A stretch of DNA of 64,000 bases. Source: Ananas comosus. Lineage: Eukaryota; Streptophyta; Magnoliopsida; Poales; Bromeliaceae. Both the position numbers and the translations under genes were made by a program. The notes beneath the pieces were generated by a model. That model searched no databases and was not told the origin of the DNA. It saw nothing but the letters and a program-made list of their open reading frames with translations. This document shows positions 31,981 through 44,054 of the stretch, one piece after another (position 1 is the first letter of the stretch; each line of letters starts with the position of its first letter). Where the stretch lies: positions 281,450 through 345,449 of the forward strand of contig NC_033642.1 in the NCBI RefSeq assembly GCF_001540865.1, given 5' to 3'.

Positions 31981-34900
31981 TCACTCTGTGGAGGAGTTAT
32001 TGCCGAGATCAGGAACTACTGCAGAGGAGAGCTCGATATGCGACAAACGAATGGCGCCAATAAGCTGCTCTGGAAGCTCGTCAGAAGTGTTTGCCTGCAG
32101 GTATAAAACATATCATTTCTGTTAAAGTAAAGAAACTAGTTCTGAGTTTCTACGTAAAAAAAAAAAAAGGGAAAAGAAGAAGATTGTTTCTATCAAAATG
32201 CACAAAAAATATACAAATTCAGGACCCAAGTAATAATTCGAGTGATCTCGGTGGTGTTTCATTTATAAGAATTCGAACGCTCAGCTACATATAGCCAGCA
32301 AATGAAATGTTTTCTATCCATTATAGAAAATTCGCTTTGTAGCTCTAAAGTAATGTGATAGCGTAGGCACAAAAAGAAGAGTAGGCTACCAGATCTCTAC
32401 TATTTCTTTTTTGGATTAACGGGTCTCCATTTGTATGTCTATATAGGTCTGTGTGCATGCAAGCGCAAATATATGACATGCATATATACAGACGCGAACA
32501 CGCAGACACATACCAAAGAGTACTATTTACAGATTATGGACCTTTCCTTTTTTATGTATTCCTGGAAACCTCAAGATGAGGGGGGGAAAAAGGGCATTTG
32601 AAAACATCTTTTTGGTTCAACTTTCAGGGGAAGATCATTTTTAATTGCAAGAACGTCATGTCTCTATAACATCTGGTTTTAGATTCTAGACAGGAATCCA
32701 TCATAGACCCTTTTTTTTAATCATGATAATGCCTTCAATATGGAGTGGTCTCCCACCTGAACAAGAAAAGCCATATCGACGACCAGAGTTGTAACTACAC
32801 CACACACGAGGCCCAGAACTCCATTGGCAACCGCAGAGGAACCAATATCAACATCTATCTGCACAACCATAAATAAAGTTAGATATCCCCTATATTCGAC
32901 TACACAAAAGTGATTGATTCAAAAGAAATTAAATGCAAGATTCTGTAGAATGTTAAGTTAGATATTTCTTACTTCCAAGTACTTTGCTCCGCGGATATAT
33001 GTGCTGTCAACTGCTTTGCCAAGCAAGCAAGGAGTGCTTCCAACACTCTGGCGCACTATCCAGGATCCCTGCATAGGTAAGCTATAGAATCAGGAACCAA
33101 ATTTTATTCTTTGAATAGCCGTAAAGCTACTAATACTCTGCTATTAGGCACACCCAGCATCATGCATTATACAGAGCTTGTTTGGCTTCATTAAAGCTTG
33201 TGCAGAGGTGCTATTTGAGTAGTACTGTTTGAATAGAGCAATACAAAGAAAGCACTACGAGCTTCCCGTTGCAACAAAAGGCAGAACTTCAGAATTGGAG
33301 CTTCTGCTTTCAAGCCTAAAAGCTCATTTAGCTTCACACCACAGCAAAAGTTCATGCACTATTTATCAGTTGAAATGCTAAGCACCTGGTTGCAAGAAGC
33401 TTCTGTTTTCTGGAGTAAAGAAGTTGTTCAAGAAAGCCGATCAATTATGGAAAGGAAGGATACAGACCTTAGATACAGATGGGATAAGCTTGAATCTACT
33501 GTTACGGAAATCATCATCACCGTCAACAAAGCGCTGCAAAAGAGACCCTGGTCGCAGGTGCCTTGTGACAAAGTAAAAGACCATACTATAATGAGTTGAT
33601 CCTGGAATCTACAAGAGGAACGAGATAATATGTGTCAATCTCAAGAACTGCCAATCCTATTTCTAGTACCAGAAACAAATAGGCATGCTCCAGAGTTGAC
33701 TAAAAAAAACAACTGGAATTTACGCTCAGGTTAAGGCCTTTTCTTTTTGTTTGCCAGAAAAACCTAGATTCTTTCGTTGTAGAAATTTTCACCTGTGCCC
33801 CAACAAACCTATCAATTCACGTAAACAACAATAAACTTTGAATTTCATATATGTCTTCGAAAAACATATTTCTCTTGTACTTACAAAATTTCTCCTATTT
33901 AAGAACGTTTTTTTATACAAAACCAACATAACCCCATGAATTGCATGACTAACCAGCTTAACATACAGGCAGTTTTGTAAGAAATTCAACTTTTGGGAAT
34001 AAACGAAAAGAAAGAATTTATCAGGGTATAGGTGGAAATAAATGATTTTGGAGAGATGTATATGTAAAAGGCTAAACTAAAAGATGCTGGTTCACTTTCT
34101 ACCACTTTGTTTATCTACAGATCAGTTTCAAGCTCTTGCCATATAATGTGAGGGAACCAAAAAAGTACATTGACATGTGTGCAAGCTCTTTGAAGGTTAC
34201 TCATCATTGAGAACTAGAGATAGGGAATAATATAAATGTAATGTAAGTTGAATGGGACTCGCTGCTGTCTATCAGATGAAAAATACCATAAAAAGGAGAG
34301 TCACAAAAAAAACACTAATATTTCTCTTTTATAATTTGAACCACCAACTCTGATATGATAGAAAACACCAATTCCTTAATTTGGCAAAAAATAATATCCC
34401 CTCACGAAATATCTGATATTACTGGACTCAGCTTTATGCAAACAACTTCACACTACCCACACAGTTTAGTTTGTTACCAAATAGAGCTTACGAACTGTAT
34501 TAGAATGGAATATATGTCAGAAGTTTTCCATATCACATTGAACTTAGACAGTAGTATAAATAAATAGGGAAAAAGTTGCTGCGTCTTTTATGATTACCCA
34601 GAAAGGAAAATGTAAACTTACTTGTAAATTTACAACAAAGCAGAATAGTCCCTTCTCAGAGGCAACCTAAAATGGTAGAACAAGCTCCAATTAAGTCTCA
34701 AACAATTAGATTCACTATATGCACAGTGCTTAAAAGTGTAAGAGCTTCTTCATACATCAAAAATTGAAGAAAAATATCAGTGAAGAGGGGGGCAGAAGTA
34801 AATAAAATGCTGAAACGCCTATCGCCACATTATCATTAGAAAACTTTCACAAGCATTTCTCCAATAAAGCTTTCTTCCATCTTCAGCCAGCACACAGAAT

Positions 34901-37900
34901 ACTTTTTAATGTTTCTCCAGTGTTAGAAGGCATGTTCTCTAATAATTTGTTATGACCTAATATTACTTAATGATGGAAAAATGATGGCATAAACAGCATC
35001 CTGTAAGATATCCAAAGTGTCCGTGAAAATCTCAAGAAGGAAAGAAGCACACATAGAAGCTAGAAAGTTTCTTTAAGTTCTTAATACAAAACTAATAGAA
35101 ATATGAATAACATCATGATCAATAAAAATAATCAAAATTGCTCGGTTATTTACTTGAGCGGCACAGCCTTGTCTCCTAGCTACATGGTCCATACGCTTAC
35201 TGTCCTTAAGCCAATCAACAGCCACAAGTTCCATGAGAAACTTCCCTGCAGTAATCTGCAACTTCAATGTTAGTGACATCTTTGTACAACCGAATAAGCT
35301 TTAAAGGCAAGAAAATGTTATTGTAGAAAAATAACAATAAACCTTGGATTTGTCGTTCGGAAAATTCTTGCTCCGTACTTTGAAAAGTTTTCCATCAGGT
35401 ACTCTCCAGCAATTACGACTTTTATCATCATCATCTCGACGTAAATTGCCCGAAAATGAAGACAAATCAATTTGATCTTCCAGCTCCTCTTCTGGAACTG
35501 CAGTTGATGGATGGAGAATAAAGAGCTGATTCATTGTTAGCAACAAATGTGGAAGTACAAATACATGAGAAATTTGACATTAAAGAAACCTGTCTGCTTA
35601 GCATCAGTTTCAGCCTTAGCAGAGACATCCTGCATATTACCAAACCTAGAAGTTCAGAAAAACAAGAGCTACATATGAGGGATTTTACAATTATATCCCA
35701 GCAAAATCATCTCTTTAGTTGAGTAAACTTATAAAATATCATTTATACCCCTCAAACTGGCAGATTCTTATGAAGATATGTAGTCTTATGTTGAGGCCTT
35801 GCAGGATAGTAGGAAAAATGATAATTTTTTTTTCCCTAAATGAGGCATTTTTGTTTAGTATTTCAAAATTAAGTTTTCAAAGAGCATATATGAAAATTTC
35901 AGATGGTGCAGGCAGATCTGTGTAAATCAATAATTTTGCAGGGATATGATGCAATATATTTACGTGAAAAAAGGATCAATCAACTTACATCCGAATTAGC
36001 TTCAGGAATTTGGTAGTCATCATCCTCATCAGATTCTTCATCTAACATAACAGATGTTCTGTTATCGGCACGTGCTTGATCCAAAGATGTAGTCAGACTA
36101 TCACCTTCCTGCGGTTTATGATCTTTCTTCAGTGAAACAGAGTCTGTCGTCATATTGAGCATGACTGGAATCCTAGGTACTGCATTAATATCATCTGTTT
36201 GTGCAAAATATTCCCGCAAGCCTGCCATAGATACATTTTTTTTTATTTTTATGTCAGTATATCTTGCACTCAAAGTCAACTATTAAAGGATCAAATGCTA
36301 CAAGGAAAGCTAAATTCATCATAGTTCTTAGCAAGGAACACTAAACCAAATGAATCCAACTATGAATGTGATGAAACATTTAGTAAACAGTACTGGCAAA
36401 AGCTGTAAGGACTCTTCTAGATTAAAAAGTATATATAATCTGATGTGAAATCATTTCCTTCTCATTACTTGTTGCCATGGAATCAATCATTTACCACCCG
36501 CAATGAAATTCCAAATTACTAGCACAGTTCGTAGGGATGCTCCCCTTTGCGAGAGAAATATGTATTTGTTTTACAGATCTAGAGATGACATGTGAAGTTG
36601 AGAAGGCAAAACTGTAATTACAGCACAAACTTTAAAACTAGTATAGGAATATTTTACTTCATCAAGAGATGCTCAACAGGGACTTTTTAAATGTATACAA
36701 ATAATTGGAAAGTTCAGGACTTCGTGAAATGTCTGAAAAGCAGAGAGTTACATATAAGGTTTCCTAAGATATATTTCATAAGTTAGAGGAACAATGATAG
36801 GGTTTCGATCATCTTAATTTCAAAAACACCTAAAGCATCTCGAATAGAATTTTCACATTAAATAAAGGAGTCATTTTGGAACATACTATTTTATCATGTA
36901 TAACTAGGATAAATCTGCACTAATTAAGAAACAATAATAGAACTTAAAATGTTCAAACAATAAAGCTCAGAAACTCTTGAGCAGAAGCCATAATATATTA
37001 TAATACAGATCACAGGAACCCATCTATATTTATATATCTCCAAAGTAAGTAAAACTCACCAGCAACACTATTTAACATCTGAAGTAAACAATGTTGCTGG
37101 AAAGATGGGAAGTAGTTAATGCCCCATCCCTTAAGATCGATTTGCATAAGATGCTGGACTTGAGTACGAGGTCTCCCATTGCGAGACTTAAGAGGAGAGA
37201 TCTTGAATCCACCACCTGAGATAATAGAAATGAGATTAAGTAAAAGAAATACACCAATTATAAAGCCTTAAAATTACTCAAATGCATCACTAAATCCTGA
37301 AAAACCAAATGATAATAAACAAATTACTCTCGATGTGAGCTCTCACAAATCCTGGCTGTGGACCACAGTTTGGATGCTCTCTAGATTGAAACAAAACAAC
37401 TGCACAATAAAGCAATCAGAGCTGAGTGATAAAGTGGAACAGAGCGTGCACGCGCCAACGTGAGAGAGAGAGGGGGAAAGAGAGAGAGAGAGGAAATTGC
37501 GTAGTACTCACCATAGCTTCCATCATCATTGCGTCGCCAATAGCGCACATAACAAAGATCACGAGGCCACACCAACCTGAAAAAGCATGTAATCCGAAAT
37601 TTTCTAATTCCCAATGAATGAAATGCCTCCATAACATGATTATTTTCTATATTCCACAAGTATAGTGATTCTTCTAAATTTATACAAAACAAAGGTGCTC
37701 CAATATTGATGCAAATGATGCATTCCAAGCACGAAGTTAACGAGCTGCATATTTAATCATGTTAGTGTGAACAGCCTCAGAATTCTTTATAACACATTTA
37801 GGGTTATGGACATCGTCACATTGCATAGATGTCATGTGATCTGATGTGATTATCTCATCAGTTTCACCTTTTTTAATCACTTTTCGAAACATGCATGTAG

Positions 37901-40900
37901 GAAAGATTGCTTTTAGTACAAATATGTCACTGGTTTCTTCAAAATATTGCAAGGAAATTGAATTCAAGAAAGTTAGATAGCATAATATTCTCTTTAATAT
38001 TCTGTTGAGATTTTTCATGGCGTAATGCTAAAAGCATAAAAACAAATTGAGAATAAAAAACAATCAAAAAGCTCATGCCACATATAAAGGATAAAAAGTA
38101 ATGTTCTGCTGTCATAGAACAGTGGTCAACCTGTATCAGAATTCTTTCTCTAGATTTCGATTTCGCTGAAACTAAATACTGCAACAACTGGGTATATGGT
38201 TCTATATATTCTCAGAAATGGTAGCACAATATGTGAAGTCTTCAACAGTGTTGCAAAGCAAAAACCAAATTGGATACAGGATTTGTCGGAGAGCTAGAAC
38301 CAGAAGTAAGCAGAGTTCTATACACCCCCACCCCGCCATGCCAAAAAAATAAGACGAAAAAAGGAGAGTAACAAAATAGAAATTTTTAACAGAACATACA
38401 TTGGCAACCAGTCCAGCTGTAATCTATGATACAGTATCGCAGTGTGACCATCAACCTCCTCAACTAAGCTTCCATAATGAAAGCTGCAATCCCACCTACG
38501 GTTAGAAGAACAAGAACAGATGAGAAGGTCAGCATACATTATAGAAGGCCTCAAGAAAGAACATACAGAAAAAATGAGGTTTTGCATGTATGCTGCAGCA
38601 AATATATGAAATTATGCGTGTCCCTATGCAAAGTAGTTATTTGCACGTATATCACTAAAAACCTAAATATGTCCATGTGTGCTCCTACAGGAGGAATCTA
38701 TGCAAAAATGGTTTTTCCTATATACCCGAGGCAGGGGCATGAATATGGTTTTCAAGAGCACATACTTAAATACCAACTTTAGAGGCTGTTGTTAATGAAA
38801 TTCAACATGTTATCAGAGGCATATACAAACAACCAAAAAAATAAAAAGAAAAACTTACTCAAAACGTGTTCCGTCCATACTCATAACAAGCCCAAAGATA
38901 GCTTCACACTTGGCATCCACGACACCAACAGCCTTCATAGCCCTGGTATAACTTCTTCGCTACATAAGAAAAGATGGATAATAGATGACGCCATCTTAAA
39001 CAACAACAGAAAGCTGCAAGGATCATTTTTTATTTCAAAAATATTAACAGGCTTTAGTGGCATACAAGGTAGTCAACTTCAAGGAGTTCTTCGAAGATGC
39101 GCAGTCCTGCCAATTTAGAGGAAACAAAGAATATTAATATTCATTCGTGCCTTCTCCAAATAATATGATTTCAGTAGAGGATCATCTCCTAGTTTGGCTC
39201 TCCAGGCCAAAGCAACTCAAGAGTCTTCATCTAGACATAAAATGAATCCAGTAAAAGGTGAAAGATAATATGCTTCTCAAAAGGAGCTGTTTTTATCTGT
39301 GAGGCACAAAAAGGCCAAAGAGAGACAAAGGGAACAAAAGCCCAGCGATAAAAGATTAGATATTCCTGCAAAACAATCTTGCACAACTGCAATAATGGAC
39401 TGATGGAAAGAGTAATTAATTATGAAGAAAAGTAAATAAGAAATTTGGTAAAATACCATTTTGACATCTAACTAATCGCCAATGCTTTCTTGAGTATACT
39501 TGACTGGCATCATTCTGATTTGACAACCCAAAATCATGCTCTTTTGTCCAATCATGTAATGAATCAGGAGGACCTAATAGTAGAAAAGCTACAGTCATAT
39601 TCTGCATTACGCCACACAATACCTTCAAGCATTTAATTCACAAAAATTCACACCAATAACCATCCTAGATACTAGACCGTTTCCTATCGTCGTTCTTCGC
39701 AGCAAAGTGGGTTGGTTCACTTCCTCATCTTCAGGACTACAGGGTAAAATATTTGCAGTTAGAAAAAGTCCTAGACCATAGAATTTTAAAGTAAAAAAGA
39801 TGAGTGATTAACACTTCATATCTAGTGCCGTACAAAAGTCAAGACTTCACCACTGTAAATTTAACAAAATAAAAACCTACAGGATTGGGAAATTTTCATC
39901 TTGCAAGTCAGTACATTGAGCACAATAATGTTCATGCATTTGATTTCCAGAAAGATTGTTAATACAACATTTTCATACATAGCACCGCCGCTTTCATCAA
40001 CAAAACATAATGATAGAAGAGCCAGATATAGATATTAGCCTGAGAGTGTCCTCCAAAGGATAAAGGAGTTGCCAGAAAGGAAACAATTAAGTATTCTACT
40101 CATACTACTATTCACTAGATCTCTTGTTCTAACAATCAGCATATGAGCGCATGCACGCGAATATGAGGTCCACTCATTTTACTGCAGGGTATGGAGCACT
40201 ATTAAAGAATATCAAGATAACTAAGGGCATTTCTAGCCTAGCTAATGCTTGTGAAGTTTTGTTTGAGTAGAGTTGTTTGAATAAGCACTGACAGTTCTTT
40301 TCACTAAAAAACCTTGTAATAACTTTTTGCAATAACCACAAGCAAAAGCTTCAACTGGAACGTTAACAATTTGGGCCAACAAGCTTGTTTCAACTTCCCC
40401 CCACAGCCAATACTCCAGAATTTATGTTTTCCAGGTTTGTAGTCCCCACTTCACAAGTAGAGAAGCTGCTCCAGAAGGAGGACATGGGCACTATAAGGTC
40501 CTATTTGTAATTAGAGCTTCTGCACAAGTATTACTTGTGCAAAGCTACAGAAACTCTGGAAAATACTGTTGCACTAAGGTTCTAGTGTGAATTCCTTCTC
40601 TTAGAATAGAAGAAATGATAACTACGACCATTTCAAAAATTATGTTTCCCAAAAAAAAAGTCCATTTTTAGTATCTACATACTTAAGGCAATCAGAAAAG
40701 GAAAAAAAAAAAAAAAAAAACTAGATGCTTGCGGTGTGGGCCTTGTCCCTAAAAAAAGTTGGCCATTTAGATAAATTATGAGAGTCCAGATCTAAATCCC
40801 ACAAAAAAAAAAAAAAAAGAAGTGCAAAATAGGAAATTCATCGGAAATGATCTCAGCAAGGCATCCATTGCATCAGATTAATCTCCAAAGTTCTTCTTCG

Positions 40901-43562
40901 TAGATTTTATCGAAGCTTGCAATATCTTTTAGCACTAATGAGTTTTAAAGTTGTCATCTGATAGATCTTAAGCAGATAGAAGTGTCTAAGAAAAGTTAGC
41001 TTTCTCAAACTGACCCAAATCAAGTTAAAGATACATAACCAATGGATGTAAGCTTATCTTCAATCCAACTACAATTTCGTGAAGATATCAAATGCTTACA
41101 TAAAGGACACAATCGGATAATGATAAATCAATCTCCAGTAGGCATTAGATTTCCAAATTCCATTTCTACTAACAAATTCCAATACTACTAAATAGAATCT
41201 TTCACTTACGGACTTTCATGATCAGAGAATGACATATTTCCCACATTGTCCATGTCAAAGTCACAAGAAGCAAAGGCCTTGCGATGCTTAGCCGTCAGTG
41301 AGTCTTGTTGCTGCCAAAAAAAAAATGACAATTACATGAAAAAATAATTGCACTATTTCCTTCCATAGATTATGACCAATTGGCAAACATTCCACTATTT
41401 CCTTTCATAGATTATGCTAAGTTGGCAAATAGATGGATTCTCCATCTCAAGTAGAGAAGCTACTTCAAAAGCAGGACTAAAGAGGACAGTGGCTATTCTA
41501 ATATTGGAGAGAGAAACTTCTTAACAAGGATTTAAGTGCCGTGGCACGGGGTCGTGCCGGAAACCTGTCGGCACGGTACGGCACGGTGCGTGCCGAGCGG
41601 TGCCGATGCGTGCCGTTAAATAAATTCTTGTGTGCCGACACATAATAGTATGAAATATTTATTTTCTTTAGCAACAAAATATTCTAACTATTTATTATGT
41701 CTTTTTATCACATCTTTTGAACTTTATTGAGAAAATTACTTAGTAATTTAAATAATAGAGGGTTTTGAGCTGTGCCATCGGCACGGGGCCTTTATCGTGC
41801 CGGTATCTTATTGGCACAGTACGACACGGTGAATACGGCCCGTGCCAACAGGTACTTAAAACCTTGCTTCTTAAAATGAAGAAAACTCAAAAAAAGGAGG
41901 ATGAAAGGAATTTGCTGATATTTTTGAATCAGCACTTCAGAAATTTATCAAAACTAAAAAGATGTCTCATAAAGTGCCCATTCTATTCAAATTATTTCAC
42001 AAAAGCAGTGCAGTTTGTCACACTCCGAGCACCTGATCAATGACAAGCTCAATCTTCTCTTTCCAGGTCATAGCATCTTGGATGGTGTATGCTCCCATCT
42101 GGTTCAAGAAAAAAGAAAATGCAGCAAATTTAATTGCATTATTAATACAATGAGCATGCATGGTCCAGATTTATGAAAATTCTCATTTATTAGAAAATTT
42201 TGTATATGCGTAACATGACAAAACTGTGAATCAATTCCGTTTTGCGTCTCCACAACAGGAAGAACTTGTATGAGTTAAAATTCTCGTGTGATTACTCATT
42301 TAATATGTTAAGTTTGTTAGCTGCACTTTCCGAGTTTACACCCTTCAGACTAGAGCTGCAGCTAATAAGGTATTGTAATATACTGCAATATACAAATTGT
42401 GGCAAATCTTTGAAGTGCCCAAATTATTGATCTCCAACCTTCGCCAAGTTCTGAGGAACTTAATATGATAACCAACCTCCGTCAATGAGGAAGAAGCCCG
42501 CTAAACAAGAAAACAGACAAAAGAAAAGTAGAGAGTATGATTAAAAGGGCAGAAGTTAGCTGTATACCGTAATTTGGTGATGCTTATCTTTTTTGTTGTA
42601 AACGCAAAGAACATAAACCATCTGCAGGAGTGGATATGACAGAGTGAGAGAAAAAAAAAAGAAGCATAGCCTAATAACAAAGAGAAATCTGAAGAGTATA
42701 TGGAAATAAGGAAAAGACCTCGTCAATTTTTTGTTCTAAACAGCAGAATAAGTGATTCTATGAAAAAGATCAAAGCCGTAAAAGATATGTGAAATCGAAT
42801 ACCAGATCTTCTTCCAGAAAATAGCATCCAATTCAGCAACAATTAATTTTGTATACAAGTCATATGAAAGGGCTTGCGAAAAATTTAAATATCCTAGATA
42901 ATTCCTTAAGTTGCTTTAGTGCAGTAAAGTTCTTGACAAGCTAGAAAATGGGGAAAAAGGCTTTTAGCTTATTATTTCGGCATTCATTAAATCTCAACAA
43001 AATTATTCTGAATCTCTTTGATTTTAGCTTAACGAAAGGAAGCTATGAAGCTGATTTACTAAAATCGCAATTATCAACAACTAAATACTATGACACGAAA
43101 AAGGGCTAAAAATACTCACATGACCATGATGTGTTTTGAGTCCTCTGTCCTCAACCCTGCAATTTCCATCTATAACAAGCGTCTTCGAAGGCAACTGTGC
43201 GTTCCGCAAATTCCACAAAAAGGAAGGAGAAATAGAAAATTTAATCTCTAGAGCTAACTCTCGTCAATGAATAAGATTTGCAATGACGCTATAACGATTT
43301 CTAATCAAAATGTGTAACAAAGATCAATGAAAACCATACTATAGAGAGAGAGATGCTTAAAAGTTCCAACTTTATAGCACAAAATCGCAATTCTTCAATG
43401 AATCCACGTAGAGCAAAAGCTTACCATGTTATCTTTAGGTTGCCTCTTGTAATACGCGAGCAACCTAGATTCGAGAACAAAGTATCGCAAACGAATAAAC
43501 GAGCGACCGATCTTTCTCCGCCCGAACCGAACCAACCAACCCTGGTGCACCACCTTCGACAT
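31981..43562 (-). CDS. EDR2-like protein (PH, START and DUF1336/EDR2_C domains), 22 exons
   Basis: A lipid-binding protein related to Arabidopsis ENHANCED DISEASE RESISTANCE 2, a negative regulator of powdery-mildew-linked cell death. Minus-strand exons: 43562-43425, 43194-43120, 42621-42568, 42098-42033, 41310-41210, 39736-39678, 39573-39457, 39106-39066, 38959-38859, 38495-38400, 37576-37512, 37399-37328, 37215-37060, 36221-35989, 35629-35590, 35497-35343, 35255-35154, 34666-34622, 33608-33468, 33068-32973, 32858-32757, 32094-31981. All junctions keep frame; 723 codons (722 residues, EDR2 is about 718). PH domain about 5-110 (GWLVRFGRRKIGRSFIRLRY); START about 185-395 (WDCSFHYGSLVEEVDGHTA, WPRDLCYVRYWRR); acidic linker (DEESDEDDD); DUF1336 about 502-715 (NCWRVPDG, CLLGKAVDSTYIRG). 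I chose the ATG giving MSKVV; an upstream in-frame ATG at 43598 would add 12 residues but lacks family support. Confidence 0.93.
33160..33350. mobile_element. Possible MITE fragment in an EDR2 intron
   Basis: TTGTTTGGCTTCATTAAAGC and TAGTACTGTTTGAATAGAGC resemble AGTTTTGTTTGAGTAGAGTT at about 40260 in another intron of the same gene. Ends are not defined. Confidence 0.3.
40225..40600. mobile_element. Possible MITE fragment in an EDR2 intron
   Basis: Shares blocks with 33160-33350 (TTGTTTGAGTAGAGTTGTTT, GCAAAAGCTTC). It has partial internal symmetry (GAAGCTGCTCCAGAAGGAG, AGCTTCTGCACAAGTA). Boundaries uncertain. Confidence 0.3.
41525..41866. mobile_element. hAT-type MITE inside an EDR2 intron
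   Basis: Left end CAAGGATTTAAGTGCC pairs with right end GGTACTTAAAACCTTG. Arms are GC-rich with GTGCCG/CGGCAC repeats around an AT-rich centre. CTTCTTAA flanks both sides (41517-41524 and 41867-41874), an exact 8-bp duplication typical of hAT. It lies between the exons at 42033-42098 and 41210-41310. Confidence 0.85.
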
Positions 43563-44050
43563 CTCTTCTCGCCCCAAAACCACCACCCCCAACCCCACTC
43601 CTCTTCCCAGGCTCCTCCACCAAATCCCTCCTCTCCCCTACCTCAAATCCATCCCACCTCCTGCAAATCGCATCTCAAGCCTACAAATCGATCGTTCCGA
43701 CACTTCCGGAGCCGATTCAATCACAGCAACACGAAAACAATGGAATCCGATCGATCCTACCTCAAAACATAGGGTTTCTCCTCCTCCCACCAATCAGACC
43801 GCGGAAACCGCGACCGGCGACGGATCCCGACGAAACCGATGGCGATTCCGCGAGCTCCGAGCGAGGGCACCACGACGGATTCGATCGAACGCGGCGAGAT
43901 CGCCCTAGTAGGGGATACGAATCGGGGGAGATCGCGATCGCGATCGAGGAGGAGGAGGAGGAGGAGGAGGAGGAGGGGAACGAGGAAACTACGAGGCGAG
44001 GTTTCAAATGAGAGGAGAGGAGGGGGAGAGGGATCCCCCTACGAAACATG
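43563..44050 (-). promoter_or_regulatory. GC-rich 5' region of the EDR2-like gene
   Basis: Base composition changes sharply from GC-rich, CpG-rich DNA to AT-rich DNA at about 44050. The GC-rich part includes a CCT/GGA repeat at about 43949-43976 and probably holds the promoter and 5' UTR of the minus-strand gene. ORFs here are low-complexity. Confidence 0.4.
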
Positions 44051-44054
44051 ACGT

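Noticed and set aside
42481..42503. Possible 24-bp micro-exon encoding RASSLTE in the EDR2-like gene, with AG and GT borders
   Set aside because: The flanking exons already join to the family sequence (HQIT then MGAYTIQDAM); relatives have no residues here.
43563..43598. Upstream in-frame ATG of the EDR2-like gene (MGLGVVVLGREE...)
   Set aside because: The family starts at MSKVV; the extension is G/V-rich 5' UTR translation.
43353..43772. Plus-strand 139-codon Pro/Ser/His-rich ORF opposite EDR2 exon 1
   Set aside because: Low-complexity antisense of a GC-rich 5' region; no domain seen.
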